A stretch of 64,000 nucleotides of DNA from CAYLUN01 sp964386865 (GCA_964386865.1 CAYLUN010000014.1:27089-91088); one strand, 5' to 3'; numbered from the stretch's first letter, positions 25,676-34,719 are shown. The notes: generated by a model not told the origin, from the letters alone. Program-made: numbers and translations.

Positions 25676-27868
25676 TCATTTTTCGGGTTTCGGCGTGGAG
25701 AGCGCGGGCGGGCTGCGCTTGAGCGCGGCCGGCAGGACGCTGTCCAGCAGGCCGGAGGACCAAAGGGCGACCGCGTAGACGCACAGGAAGAGAATCATGA
25801 TCAGCCGCTCCCGAACCTTGGACGGGTCGGCATACGGGTCGATCAGCTGGCGCTGCGAGTGGGGCGGCAGTTCCGCCTCCCGCGTGAAGAGGCGCCCCAG
25901 GACCAGGGTCAGTCGCAGCCGGCGGTTGATGGCCCAGCCGCAAGCGTTGAGGATGGGCGCGACGTCGCGTGCGCGCAGCTTGAACCAGGTGAGGATCACG
26001 GAGGGTCCGGAGACCAGCAGAAGCACGGCGAGGACGCCCAGCGCGCTCTTCCAGAGCGGCAGGCCCGCGACCACGCTGACCAGGCCGCCGACGGCGGAGC
26101 CGATGAGGCCGACCGCGATGCCGAGCGCGGCGACCGACGAGGCGAGGGCCGCGCCCTCCATCTTTTTGGGGGCTTCGGCGGGCGCGGCGCTGGCGGCGTC
26201 GACCCGCTTAGCTGCGCCGGCGAGGGCGGCGTCGTGCTTGGCGGCCAGCATCTTCTTGACTTGGTCGCTGAGCAGCGCGGCGATTTTGCGCCAGGGGTCC
26301 CAGAAGGCTTCCTTGAGGCTGATGGCGTTGTCGACCAGCTTCACGAGGGTGGCGTCCCAGTCCTTGCCGTCGAGGTCGTAGAAGATGCCGTTGCGGCCGA
26401 CCCAGAGGGTTTGGGCGAAGCCGGCGGTGAAGGCTGCGCACACCGTGCGCGTTTCGCCGGTGGCGGGGCGCTTCAGTGCGCAGTAAGCGAGGCAGCACTT
26501 GGAGGCGGCGGCCTGGGCGGCGTGCGCGGCGATGTCGTCCACGTGGAAGCAGAGCGTGCAGGCGCGGGCGTCCATGTAGAGCGTGCCGACGCGGAAGATC
26601 GCGCTCGCCTGGGGGCTGTACAGGCGCGACATGTTCACGAAATTGTTGAGCAGGGCGTGGAGGTTCGCGGTCAGGCGCAGCAGCTTCTCGACCTCGGCGA
26701 TCTTGGCGTTCTCGGCTTCGAGCGTGGCGTCCTGCACGATCAGCGCCGTGATGGCGGCCTTGGCGCCGCCGCGGACAAGGGCGGCGAGGCGGGCGGCGCC
26801 GAGCGGGGCGACTTCCGCGCCGGCTTGGGCGGCGCGCCACGCTTCGAACGGGGCCAGCCGGTCTTTCAGCGCCAGCCACTCTGCGGCAGAGAGCGACGTG
26901 TGGCCGGCGCCGATCAGCGGTGCGACCACGGCCCGCTGGAACTCGGACAAGGCGCAGGCCCAGTAGGGGTTGACGCCGTCGAGCAGCGGCAGGTCGCGGC
27001 CGGCCTCGACGCGCGAAAGCGGGAAGGAGGCCAGGGCGGGCAAGCCGTCGGAGAGGGCTTGCGGCGCGAGCGCGGCAAAATCGGAGGCCGCGCGGCAAAG
27101 GGGTTCGGCGGCGCGCGGGTCGAAGTCCGCGAGGCGGCAGCGCGTGAAGTAGTCGTCGAGCTTGGCGCGGACGGCCGCGAGCGCGGCGGCCGCGTCGGCC
27201 GTCGCGTCGCCGAGGGGCAGCAGGGCGGGCTCGATAGCCGGGCGGGCGGCCCAGGCGAGGTGGGCGGCCGCGGCGGCGAAGAAGGCGTCAACCTTGGCCT
27301 GGCTCACCCCCGGCTTGCCGCTGCGGTCCGGCTCGGGGCCGAGCGTGGCGATGATGTCGGCGATGGCCTGCCGCGTGTCGGCGTCGTCCGCCGCGTCGGC
27401 GGGGACCACGCCGTCGCCGTTGAAGCGGGTCTGCGCGAAGATCTTGGCCGTGTCGGCGACGTCGGCCAGGGAGACCTCGGCGGCCGGGCTCTTGCCAAGG
27501 TTGGCGAGGAGGCGCTTGGCGCTGGCGAGCAAGGCCGCGCCCTCAGGGGTGGCGGCGTTCAGCGCGGAGAGGCTGAGGGTTTCCGAGCCGGCGAGGAGCG
27601 GGTCGAGCGTGGTCAGGCGGGCGGAGATCCACTGGACGGCGGCCAGGATCTCGGGGACGCGGATGCGGCCGTCGCGGTCGGTGTCGAGCAGTTCGAGGGT
27701 CTTGGCGTCGAAGCGGATGCCTTTGGTGGGGCAGCTCAGGGCGGCCCAGAGCGTCAGGTCGAGCGCGGCCACGTTCGCGAGGTCGGCGCCGGTGCGAAAG
27801 CGCACCTGGTCAAGTCCGCCGGTTTTGGAGAAAAGCCACGCGTGCGAAGGGGTTGGGGTCGCGTTCAT
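25676..27868 (-). CDS. Conserved hypothetical membrane protein with EF-hand-like motif
   Basis: 730 aa, function unknown. Near the N-terminus LLDTDRDGRIRVPEI (about 60-74) is an EF-hand-like calcium loop (D-x-D-x-D-G-x-I-x-x-x-E); another D-rich stretch (FNGDGVVPADAADD) follows at about 150. The long alanine-rich middle is helical. The C-terminal about 200 residues hold three or four hydrophobic helices (ALASSVAALGIAVGLIGSAV, WKSALGVLAVLLLVSG, LIMILFLCVYAVALW). Not recognised beyond that. It lies 30 bp downstream of nadA on the same strand and is probably transcribed with it. The reverse strand carries a 1069-codon open frame that is a GC artefact. Confidence 0.75.
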   Translation of the reverse strand: MNATPTPSHAWLFSKTGGLDQVRFRTGADLANVAALDLTLWAALSCPTKGIRFDAKTLELLDTDRDGRIRVPEILAAVQWISARLTTLDPLLAGSETLSLSALNAATPEGAALLASAKRLLANLGKSPAAEVSLADVADTAKIFAQTRFNGDGVVPADAADDADTRQAIADIIATLGPEPDRSGKPGVSQAKVDAFFAAAAAHLAWAARPAIEPALLPLGDATADAAAALAAVRAKLDDYFTRCRLADFDPRAAEPLCRAASDFAALAPQALSDGLPALASFPLSRVEAGRDLPLLDGVNPYWACALSEFQRAVVAPLIGAGHTSLSAAEWLALKDRLAPFEAWRAAQAGAEVAPLGAARLAALVRGGAKAAITALIVQDATLEAENAKIAEVEKLLRLTANLHALLNNFVNMSRLYSPQASAIFRVGTLYMDARACTLCFHVDDIAAHAAQAAASKCCLAYCALKRPATGETRTVCAAFTAGFAQTLWVGRNGIFYDLDGKDWDATLVKLVDNAISLKEAFWDPWRKIAALLSDQVKKMLAAKHDAALAGAAKRVDAASAAPAEAPKKMEGAALASSVAALGIAVGLIGSAVGGLVSVVAGLPLWKSALGVLAVLLLVSGPSVILTWFKLRARDVAPILNACGWAINRRLRLTLVLGRLFTREAELPPHSQRQLIDPYADPSKVRERLIMILFLCVYAVALWSSGLLDSVLPAALKRSPPALSTPKPEK

Positions 27869-27898
27869 GGTGAGTCCTCCTCTGTGTGTTCGGCCGGG

Positions 27899-28801
27899 CT
27901 AACGGATGGCGAGCATGGCGTCGATGGAGCGGCGGGCGCGGCTGGAAATGGGCTCCGGCACGGAGACCACGGTCTGCCCGTCGCGCAGGCTCCAGAGCAC
28001 CTTCTCGAGGGTGATCTTCTTCATGTTGGGGCAGACGGCCTCCTCCAGCAGCGGGTAGAAGGCCTTGCCGGGGCTCTCGTTCTGGAGGCGGTGCAGGATG
28101 CCCGTCTCGGTGCCGATGATAAAGGCGGGCTCGGGCCGACCGAGCACGTGGCGGCACATGCCGCCGGTGGAGAGAACCTCATCTGCGGCGTCGCGTACGG
28201 GCTTGGGGCACTCGGGGTGGACGAGCACGGGCGCGCCCGGGTGGGCTGCGCGGGCGGCGGCGATCTGGCGCTCGTTCATGCGGGCGTGCGTCGGGCAAAA
28301 GCCGGGCCAGAGGATGAAGGCGCGGCCCAGCTTTTCGGCCGTGTACGAGCCGAGGTGGCGGTCCGGCACGAAAATGATCTCCTGCTCCGGCGGAAAGGTC
28401 CGGGCGACCTCGACGGCGTTGGCGGAGGTGACGCAGCAGTCGCTTTCGGCCTTGATCTCGGCCGTGCTGTTGACGTAGCAGAGCACCTTGGCGTGGGGGT
28501 GCTTGGCCTTGAGGTTGCGCAACTGGTCGCCGGTGATCATGTCGGCCATGGGGCAGCCCGCGTCGGCTGCGGGGAGCAGGACGGTCTTGCCGGGGTTGAG
28601 GATAGCGGCGGTCTCGGCCATGAAGTGTACGCCGCAGAACACGATGACGTCGGCCTCGACGGCGGCGGCCTTGCGGGCGAGCTCGAGCGAGTCCCCGGTG
28701 AAGTCGGCCAGGTCCTGCACGTCGGCGGGCTGGTAGTTGTGGGCCAGGATAACGGCGTTGTGCGCGCGCTGCAGGCTCCGGATCTCTTCGGTCAGTGTCA
28801 T
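27899..28801 (-). CDS. nadA: Quinolinate synthase A
   Basis: 300 aa, full length. Condenses iminoaspartate with dihydroxyacetone phosphate to quinolinate in NAD biosynthesis, using a 4Fe-4S cluster. AVILAHNYQPADVQDLAD near the N-terminus and GDSLELAR are family blocks. Probable cluster ligands are Cys83 (DAGCPMADM), Cys169 (WPGFCPTH) and Cys257 (AVCPNMKK); HPEC at 195-198 gives the active-site His195 and Glu197. The promoter at 28838-28865 fires away from tolB. The EF-hand-like membrane protein gene follows 30 bp later. No nadB or nadC is present in the window. Confidence 0.97.
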   Translation of the reverse strand: MTLTEEIRSLQRAHNAVILAHNYQPADVQDLADFTGDSLELARKAAAVEADVIVFCGVHFMAETAAILNPGKTVLLPAADAGCPMADMITGDQLRNLKAKHPHAKVLCYVNSTAEIKAESDCCVTSANAVEVARTFPPEQEIIFVPDRHLGSYTAEKLGRAFILWPGFCPTHARMNERQIAAARAAHPGAPVLVHPECPKPVRDAADEVLSTGGMCRHVLGRPEPAFIIGTETGILHRLQNESPGKAFYPLLEEAVCPNMKKITLEKVLWSLRDGQTVVSVPEPISSRARRSIDAMLAIR

Positions 28802-28837
28802 GGCGTTCGGTGTTCCCGGATTTCAAAAGCAAGTACC

Positions 28838-28865
28838 AATATATCATAAAAATCGGGGATGTCCA
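28838..28865 (-). promoter_or_regulatory. Probable sigma-70 promoter for nadA
   Basis: Minus strand TGGACA (28860-28865), 16-bp spacer, TATATT (28838-28843), about 37 bp upstream of the nadA start. Its -35 is back-to-back with the tolB promoter. Confidence 0.5.
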
Positions 28866-28868
28866 CGC

Positions 28869-28898
28869 TTGCGGAGGAGGGCGGCTTGGGCTTATACT
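28869..28898 (+). promoter_or_regulatory. Probable sigma-70 promoter for the tolB-pal-tat-his run
   Basis: TTGCGG (28869-28874), 18-bp spacer, TATACT (28893-28898), about 27 bp before the tolB ATG. The two divergent promoters share a 60-bp region. Confidence 0.5.
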
Positions 28899-28924
28899 TT
28901 ACCCTCAACTTTTCTGGAGCGAAT

Positions 28925-30139
28925 ATGCATCGATTTCTCTTTCTATCGGTTTTGGTCCTGGCGGGCGCCTGGGGGGGCGGCGTGCGGGCGCAGGGGGCGG
29001 GACAGCCGCCGGTTATTTCGGTCGTGAAGAAGGGGGCGGAGAAAGACACCGTCTCCCTCGCAAGCCTTCGGGCGGCGGGCCCCAACGGGCAGCTCTTCAC
29101 GCAGACGCTACGCCGGGACTTGGAGCTGTCCGGCTGGTTCAAGGTGGCGGCGGCGACCGCGGGCGGCTCGATCAGCGTCAGCGGCTCCATCGCGGAGGCG
29201 GGCGGCGGCATCCAGAGCGCCTGCAAGGTCTCCTGGCCGGGCAAGGCGTTCGCGTGGAACAAGGTGTCCATGGGGCAGGCGGAGGTGCGGCGGCAGGCCC
29301 ACCAGCTGGCGGACGAGATGGTGCGGTTGATCGCGGGCGAAAAGGGCATGGCGCAGTCGCGCATCGTGTTCGTGAACCGCCGAGGCCGGGACAACGCCGA
29401 CCTCTACCTGTGCGACGCGGACGGCCAGGGCGTGATGCAGCTCACGCGCGACAACGTGGCCGCGGTCGGCCCGCGCTGGTCGCCGAACGGCCGCGACATC
29501 TACTATACGAGCTTCGTCCAGGGCTACCCCTCGGTCGTGCGCATTGCGGTCGGTGGCGGACGCTCCACGCTGGCGGCCTTCAAGGGCCTGAACACTGGCG
29601 CGGCGGTCTCTCCGGACGGCGCGCGGGTGGCGCTGATCCTTTCCTATCAGGGAAACCCCGAGCTGTACACGCTCGAGCTCGGCTCCGGCCGGCTGCGCCG
29701 CATCACCGAGACGCGGCACGGCGTCGAGGCCAGCCCCTGCTGGTCCCCCGACGGCCGTAGTATCGTCTACGTGAGCGACATCACCAAGACGCCCCAGCTC
29801 TACATCGTGGACGCGGCCAGCAAGCAGTCCCGCCGCCTGACCTACAAGGGCAGCGAGAACGTCAACCCGGACTGGAACGCCAAGGGCAAGATCGTCTACG
29901 CCACCAAGCGCGGCGGCGCGTACCAGATCGCGGTCGCCGACCCGCGGTCGGGCGACGGCGCGGCGGAGCTGATCTCGCCGCCGGGCGACTACGAGCACCC
30001 CTCGTGGGCGCCGGACAGCCGGCACATCGTCTGCTCGAGCCGGTCGTCGCTCTACATCCTTGACACTCTGGGGGATCCTGCGGTACGTTTAATCAACCTT
30101 GCCGGAAACTGGATTTCGCCGGATTGGTCCGATCGTTAA
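28925..30139 (+). CDS. tolB: TolB beta-propeller periplasmic protein
   Basis: 404 aa, the normal TolB length. Signal peptide (about 1-23) followed by a small alpha/beta domain (to about 160) and a six-bladed propeller built from WD40-like PD40 repeats: RWSPNGRDIYYTS, AVSPDGARVALILS, CWSPDGRSIVYVSD, NPDWNAKGKIVYAT, SWAPDSRHIVCSS. TolB works with Pal to keep the outer membrane attached to peptidoglycan during division. Start set at ATG 28925 behind TGGAGCG; the longer in-frame start would spoil the signal peptide. pal follows after 22 bp. tolQ, tolR and tolA are not in the window. Confidence 0.93.
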   Translation: MHRFLFLSVLVLAGAWGGGVRAQGAGQPPVISVVKKGAEKDTVSLASLRAAGPNGQLFTQTLRRDLELSGWFKVAAATAGGSISVSGSIAEAGGGIQSACKVSWPGKAFAWNKVSMGQAEVRRQAHQLADEMVRLIAGEKGMAQSRIVFVNRRGRDNADLYLCDADGQGVMQLTRDNVAAVGPRWSPNGRDIYYTSFVQGYPSVVRIAVGGGRSTLAAFKGLNTGAAVSPDGARVALILSYQGNPELYTLELGSGRLRRITETRHGVEASPCWSPDGRSIVYVSDITKTPQLYIVDAASKQSRRLTYKGSENVNPDWNAKGKIVYATKRGGAYQIAVADPRSGDGAAELISPPGDYEHPSWAPDSRHIVCSSRSSLYILDTLGDPAVRLINLAGNWISPDWSDR

Positions 30140-30161
30140 TAGGTTCAGAGGAGTTACACAC

Positions 30162-30743
30162 ATGCATATTCGTTCCGTCGTCGTCGTCAACGTCGCGCTG
30201 ATGTGCGCGCTCGCGTTTATGGATACCGGCTGCCGCACCAAGGCGGGCGGCTGGCGCTGGCCCTGGCAGAAGGACACGTCGCTCATCAACGACGCGGGCC
30301 TCGCCGATAACGTCGATGTTCAGAGCGTGATCGACGACAAGGGCAACCTGGTGGGCGGGGACGGGGCCGGGGCTCGGTTCGAGAACACCTGCCAGCCCGT
30401 GCAGGGCGTGAAGTTCGCGCCCATCTACTTTGCTTTAGACAGCTATGCGCTGGCGCCGTCCGAGGAGGCGAAGGTGCAGCAGGTCGGCCAGCACCTCTTG
30501 CAGAACGCCACGCACGTGCTGGTGGTCGAAGGCCACTGCGACGAGCGCGGAAGCAACGAGTACAACCTCGCGCTGGGCGAGAACCGCGCGCAGTCCGTGC
30601 GCTCGTATCTGGTCAGCCTCGGCGTGGGCGCGGAGCGCATCCAGACCCGCAGCTTCGGCGAGGAGAAGCCCGCTGTCGCCGGCTCCGGCGAAGAGGCCTG
30701 GCACCTCAACCGCCGCGGCGAGTTTGCCCTGTACCAGAAATAA
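30162..30743 (+). CDS. pal: Peptidoglycan-associated lipoprotein (Pal)
   Basis: 193 aa. A lipoprotein signal ends in MDTGC (Cys24). The C-terminal OmpA-like peptidoglycan-binding domain (about 85-190) has IYFALDSYALAP, VVEGHCDERGSNEYNLALGE and NRAQSVRSYL, containing the conserved Asp and Arg that hold diaminopimelate. It partners TolB in the outer-membrane tether. Start is ATG 30162 behind AGAGGAG. The linker between lipid anchor and domain is rather long (about 60 residues) and carries a W-R-W-P-W-Q patch. Confidence 0.93.
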   Translation: MHIRSVVVVNVALMCALAFMDTGCRTKAGGWRWPWQKDTSLINDAGLADNVDVQSVIDDKGNLVGGDGAGARFENTCQPVQGVKFAPIYFALDSYALAPSEEAKVQQVGQHLLQNATHVLVVEGHCDERGSNEYNLALGENRAQSVRSYLVSLGVGAERIQTRSFGEEKPAVAGSGEEAWHLNRRGEFALYQK

Positions 30744-30770
30744 GCGGTTTGCGGTCGGGAGCTTCCCGGT

Positions 30771-31226
30771 ATGTCGTTCTCTCCTAGCGTGGCGCTCCTG
30801 ACCGGCTCCGTGGGCCCGGGCGAGTGGGTCGTCCTGTTTGTGGTGGTTCTGATCGTGGTCGGCCCCAAGCGCCTGCCCGAAATCGCCCGCAAGCTCGGAC
30901 GCACGATGGAAATGTTCCGACGCGCGGCCGACGAGTTCAAAGATCAGCTCTTGACCATGGATCAGGAGCAGGCGGCCGCGAAGCCGCCTGCCCCCTCTGG
31001 CGAGTCCGGTTCGGCGGGCCAGGAGGACTCCTCCTCGGACGCCTACCCGAACATGGGCGACTACCCGGGCAACGAGGACCACGTCGAGAACTGGTCCTCG
31101 GAGTCGCAGCTGGAGCCGGAGGGCGGGAGCGCGGGCGAGCCGCCCGCGCCGCAGGGGCCTGAGGGCGCGGGCGATGCGGCCGCGTCGAATGAACCCCTCG
31201 AGAAGCCCACGGAGGGCGGCGCATGA
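30771..31226 (+). CDS. tatA: TatA/TatB-family twin-arginine translocase subunit
   Basis: 151 aa. A single membrane helix (about 17-32; GEWVVLFVVVLIVVGP), the Gly-Pro hinge, and an amphipathic helix (KRLPEIARKLGRTMEMFRRA) are the TatA/B hallmarks. VGPKRLPE and the extended acidic, Pro-rich tail (from about 65) are closer to TatB, but A and B cannot be separated by eye and some PVC bacteria use bifunctional versions. It carries folded proteins across the inner membrane with TatC. At least two exported enzymes in this window (4524-5864 and 19150-20184) carry twin-arginine leaders. Overlaps the start of tatC by four bases. Confidence 0.88.
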   Translation: MSFSPSVALLTGSVGPGEWVVLFVVVLIVVGPKRLPEIARKLGRTMEMFRRAADEFKDQLLTMDQEQAAAKPPAPSGESGSAGQEDSSSDAYPNMGDYPGNEDHVENWSSESQLEPEGGSAGEPPAPQGPEGAGDAAASNEPLEKPTEGGA

Positions 31227-32023
31227 AGATCGGACGGTTCTCGCTGAAGCCGAAGGCGATCGGCGCGGCGGACGACTACAACGACCCGCCGCGCCCGTTC
31301 ATGGACCACCTGATCGACCTGCGGGACTGCGTCATCCAATGCGCGGTGGCCTGGGGCATCTGCGAGGTGGCGATCATACCGTTCGCGCCGGGGATCACGC
31401 GCTGGCTGATCGCGCCGGCGGAGCAGTCCATGAGCATGATCCAAGGCCTGACGTGGACGGCCGGGTTCGACATCCTGCTGAAGATCATGCTGTGGGGCGG
31501 CACGGCGCTGAGCCTCCCGTTCCTCCTGTTCTTCATCTTGCGGTTCGTCTTCCCCGGGCTCAAGCGGAGCGAGCGGACGATCATCGTCTTCTGCCTGTCG
31601 TTCTCGACGGTCCTGTTCGGCGTCGGCGTGTGGATGGCCTATGCGGCGACGCTGAATATTGCGTTCCAGATCTTGCAGAAGCTCAACGCGTGGATGGGGA
31701 TCAAGGTTGAAATCCTGACGCTCGACCAGCACGTGGAGATCGTGATCAAGACGATCATGGCCTTTGGCTTGGCGTTCCAGATGCCGCTCTTGCTGCTGGC
31801 GCTCGGGTGGATCGGCGTGGTTCCTTCGTCGCTGCTGCGCGACAAGCGCCGCCACGCAATTGTGATTATTTTCGTCATCGCGATGGTGCTGACCCCGCCC
31901 GACCCGGTCTCGCAGATCATCATGGCGCTCCCGATGTGCATCTTGTACGAGATCTGCATCTGGGTCATCCGCCTGCGCGAGCTGGCGAAGGGCAAACCAC
32001 GGGAAGAGCCGGCCGCGGCCTGA
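31223..32023 (+). CDS. tatC: Twin-arginine translocase subunit TatC
   Basis: 266 aa with six hydrophobic helices, the usual TatC size. RPFMDHLIDLRDCVI near the N-terminus is the conserved signal-binding block (F-x-x-H-L-x-E-L-R, here with Asp in place of Glu). The stretch FPGLKRSERTIIVFCLSFST and the last-helix region AMVLTPPDPVSQIIMALPM are also characteristic. TatC binds twin-arginine leaders and recruits TatA. ATGA overlap with the preceding gene shows translational coupling; hisB follows after 30 bp. Confidence 0.95.
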   Translation: MKIGRFSLKPKAIGAADDYNDPPRPFMDHLIDLRDCVIQCAVAWGICEVAIIPFAPGITRWLIAPAEQSMSMIQGLTWTAGFDILLKIMLWGGTALSLPFLLFFILRFVFPGLKRSERTIIVFCLSFSTVLFGVGVWMAYAATLNIAFQILQKLNAWMGIKVEILTLDQHVEIVIKTIMAFGLAFQMPLLLLALGWIGVVPSSLLRDKRRHAIVIIFVIAMVLTPPDPVSQIIMALPMCILYEICIWVIRLRELAKGKPREEPAAA

Positions 32024-32053
32024 CGCGGTGGCGGTGAGTCGGGAGGTGTGACT

Positions 32054-32641
32054 ATGGCACGGACAGCGACACGCACGCGCGCGACGCGCGAGACCAACAT
32101 CGCCGTGACGCTCAACCTGGACGGCACGGGCGCCTGCCAGGTGGAGACGGGCATCGGGTTCCTCAACCACATGCTGGAGCTGTTCGCGCGGCACGCCTTG
32201 GTCGACCTCGACGTCAAGGCCGAGGGCGACGTCCACGTGGACTACCACCACACGGTGGAGGACGTGGGGCTGGTGCTCGGCGCGTGCATCAACGAGGCGC
32301 TCGGCGAGCGCCGCGGGATCCGGCGCTACGGGTTCTTCCAGCTGCCGATGGACGAGGCGCTGTGCGAGGTGGCGCTGGATCTTGGCGGGCGGCCCTACCT
32401 CGTGTTTGCGAGCTCGATGAAGCACCTGCAGGTGCGCGACTTCGAGGTCAAGTTGCTCGAGGAGTTCTTCCGCGCGCTGACGGTCGAGGGGCGCATGAAC
32501 CTTCACCTCCGGCAGATCACCGGCGACGAGACGCACCACGTCTGCGAGGCGCTGTTCAAGGGCTTCGCGCGCGCCTTACGCATGGCGGTCGAGGCCGATC
32601 CGCGCGAGAGCGGCGTGCCGTCGAGCAAAGGCACGATTTAG
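32054..32641 (+). CDS. hisB: Imidazoleglycerol-phosphate dehydratase
   Basis: 195 aa, the usual single-domain HisB. Two H-H-x-x-E manganese-binding motifs are visible, VDYHHTVEDVG and DETHHVCEALFK, together with GIGFLNHMLELFARHA and the C-terminal VPSSKGTI. It dehydrates imidazoleglycerol phosphate to imidazoleacetol phosphate in histidine synthesis. ATG 32054 is preferred over the in-frame GTG six bases upstream, because GGGAGGTG lies at the right distance. Followed by hisA with a 43-bp gap. Confidence 0.96.
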   Translation: MARTATRTRATRETNIAVTLNLDGTGACQVETGIGFLNHMLELFARHALVDLDVKAEGDVHVDYHHTVEDVGLVLGACINEALGERRGIRRYGFFQLPMDEALCEVALDLGGRPYLVFASSMKHLQVRDFEVKLLEEFFRALTVEGRMNLHLRQITGDETHHVCEALFKGFARALRMAVEADPRESGVPSSKGTI

Positions 32642-32684
32642 CCGCGGCGGGCGGCGGCGGTTCAACGGTTGGAACATTCGAAAG

Positions 32685-33422
32685 ATGGGGTTTGCGGCTG
32701 TGGTCATTTTACCGGCGATCGATTTGAAGGACGGCAAGTGTGTGCGCTTGCGGCAGGGCAAGGCCGAGGATGCGACGGTGTACTCCGGCGACCCGGTGGC
32801 GCAGGCTCAGGCGTGGCTGGAGCAGGGCGCGGAGCAGTTGCACGTGGTGGATCTGGACGGCGCGTTTCAAGGCGAGCCGAAGCACGCGGCGGTCATCGCC
32901 CGCATCGTCGAGGCGATCGGCATCCCCGTGGAGGTGGGCGGCGGCCTCCGCACAGACGCGCACATCGAGCGGCTGCTGGGCGCGGGCGCGGCCCGCGCCA
33001 TCATCGGCACGCGCGCGCTTGAGAGCCTGGACGCGCTCGCTGCGCTGGTGCGGCGCTTCGGCGAAAAAATCGCGGTGGGCATCGACGCGCGCGACGGCTT
33101 CGTGCAAGTCAAGGGCTGGGTCGAAACCACGGGCACGCGGGCCGTCGACCTCGCGCGGCAGGTCGAAGCGGCCGGCGTGCGGACGATCATCTATACGGAT
33201 ACGGCGACGGACGGCATGCTGGGCGGGCCGAACCTCGCGGCGATGGGGCAGATGTGCCGCGCGGTCGCGTGCCGCGTCATCGCTTCGGGCGGCGTGAGCG
33301 CGCCGGAGCATGTGGCGGCGCTGAACGCGCTGGGCTGCTCGAACCTCTACGGCGCGATCGTGGGCAAGGCGCTCTACGATGGCAAAACAACCCTCGCCGC
33401 CCTGTGTGCGGCGGCACGCTAG
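32685..33422 (+). CDS. hisA: ProFAR isomerase HisA
   Basis: 245 aa TIM barrel. LPAIDLKDGKCVRL at the first strand carries the catalytic Asp (about residue 13), and YTDTATDGMLGGPN the second, with phosphate-binding GGGLR and ASGGVS segments. It isomerises ProFAR to PRFAR, the step after HisI/HisE and before HisF/HisH. The start at ATG 32685 follows GAAAG; GTG 32700 is an alternative that would trim five residues. Neighbouring hisB gives a small histidine unit; hisH and hisF are absent. Confidence 0.95.
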   Translation: MGFAAVVILPAIDLKDGKCVRLRQGKAEDATVYSGDPVAQAQAWLEQGAEQLHVVDLDGAFQGEPKHAAVIARIVEAIGIPVEVGGGLRTDAHIERLLGAGAARAIIGTRALESLDALAALVRRFGEKIAVGIDARDGFVQVKGWVETTGTRAVDLARQVEAAGVRTIIYTDTATDGMLGGPNLAAMGQMCRAVACRVIASGGVSAPEHVAALNALGCSNLYGAIVGKALYDGKTTLAALCAAAR

Positions 33423-33432
33423 GACTCCCTCT

Positions 33433-34719
33433 ATGTTGGACCATGTGCAGATCACCGCGCTCAGGAATGGGGCGACCGTCGTGTCGTCCGCAGAAGCGGA
33501 TGCCGAGAGCGTCTCGGTCGGAGTCTGGGCGGGCGTCGGCGGCCGCCACGAGAAGGCGTCGCTCTCCGGCGTGAGCCACTTCCTTGAGCACATGCTTTTC
33601 AAAGGCACGCCGACGCGCTCCGCGCTCGCGATCTCGCAGGCCATCGAGGGCCGCGGCGGCTACCTGAACGCCTTCACGCAGGAGGAGAGCACCTGCTACT
33701 ACGTGCGCCTGCCGTACGAGTACCTGCCGCAGGCGGTCGACGTGCTGGCGGACATGTACGTCAACGCGTCGCTCAAAGAGGACGACCTCGAGCGCGAGCG
33801 GGACGTGATCCTCGAAGAGATCAAGATGTACCAGGACCTGCCGCAGCATCTCGTGCAGGAGAAGCTGCAGGAGTCGATGTTCAAGGGACACGCGCTCGGG
33901 CTCCCGCTGTCAGGTGATGAGAAGACGCTGCGCAAGATGGGGCGCGAGACGCTCTTGCGGTACAAGGCGCAGGCCTACGCACCTTCGGCCACGGTCTTCT
34001 CCTTTGCCGGCCGGCTGGATCACGCGGCGTGCGTGGCGTGCGTCGAGAAGGCGTTTGGGCATGTCGGCCGGCGGCGCAGCCTGAGCTTCAAGGACGTCGA
34101 CGGCACGGTCGGGCAGAACCGCTTCGTCATGGTCAAGAAGGAGATCGGCCAGGTTCACGCGGTGGTCGGGTTCCGCGTGTTCGGCCGGCACGATGACCGG
34201 CGCTACGCGCTGCGCGTGATGAACGGCCTGCTCGGCGAGAACATGAGCTCGCGCCTGTTCCAGAGCGTGCGCGAGCGCCACGGGCTGTGCTACTCGATCC
34301 AGTCCAGCTACCAGCTCTTCGAGGAGACGGGGCTCTTCGCGATCAGCGGCGGGTTCGACAGCCAGCGGGCCGAGGCGGCGCTGAAGCTGACGGCGAAGGA
34401 GATTCGCCGCGTGCTTGACACAAAGGTCGGCCCGCGCGAGCTGAAGCGCACCAAGGACTACCTGCTGGGAACCTTCCGGCTCGGGCTGGAAGGGACCGGC
34501 AACCAGATGATGTTCATCGGCGAGTCGTTCCTCAACTACGGGCGCGTCGTGCGTCCGGAGGAGACCATCGCCGGCCTTCAGGCGGTGACCGTCGACGACG
34601 TGCAGCGCGTCGCGGCTGACGTGTTCGACCCGAGCCGCATGACGCTCTCGCTTGTGGTGCCGGCTGCGCAGCCGCAGGACGAGGCGGCGTGGCTGGGCGC
34701 GTTGGCGGCGCTGGCGTGA
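33433..34719 (+). CDS. M16-family zinc metallopeptidase (insulinase/processing-peptidase type)
   Basis: 428 aa, one-unit M16B protein. The inverted zinc motif H-x-x-E-H is in GVSHFLEHMLFKGT (His49, Glu52, His53), with the third ligand in VILEEIKMYQD. The second M16 domain (about 190-420) includes the R/Y block GLCYSIQSSYQLFEETGLF. No signal peptide, so cytoplasmic or periplasmic location is open. Start taken at ATG 33433. It closes the tolB-to-his run and lies 10 bp after hisA. Confidence 0.92.
   Translation: MLDHVQITALRNGATVVSSAEADAESVSVGVWAGVGGRHEKASLSGVSHFLEHMLFKGTPTRSALAISQAIEGRGGYLNAFTQEESTCYYVRLPYEYLPQAVDVLADMYVNASLKEDDLERERDVILEEIKMYQDLPQHLVQEKLQESMFKGHALGLPLSGDEKTLRKMGRETLLRYKAQAYAPSATVFSFAGRLDHAACVACVEKAFGHVGRRRSLSFKDVDGTVGQNRFVMVKKEIGQVHAVVGFRVFGRHDDRRYALRVMNGLLGENMSSRLFQSVRERHGLCYSIQSSYQLFEETGLFAISGGFDSQRAEAALKLTAKEIRRVLDTKVGPRELKRTKDYLLGTFRLGLEGTGNQMMFIGESFLNYGRVVRPEETIAGLQAVTVDDVQRVAADVFDPSRMTLSLVVPAAQPQDEAAWLGALAALA

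Noticed and set aside
25640..28849. A 1069-codon open frame on the + strand
   Set aside because: It is antisense to nadA and the EF-hand-like gene and has low-complexity Gly/Arg/Glu composition. Both minus-strand genes have clear protein features, so this is a GC-driven shadow frame.
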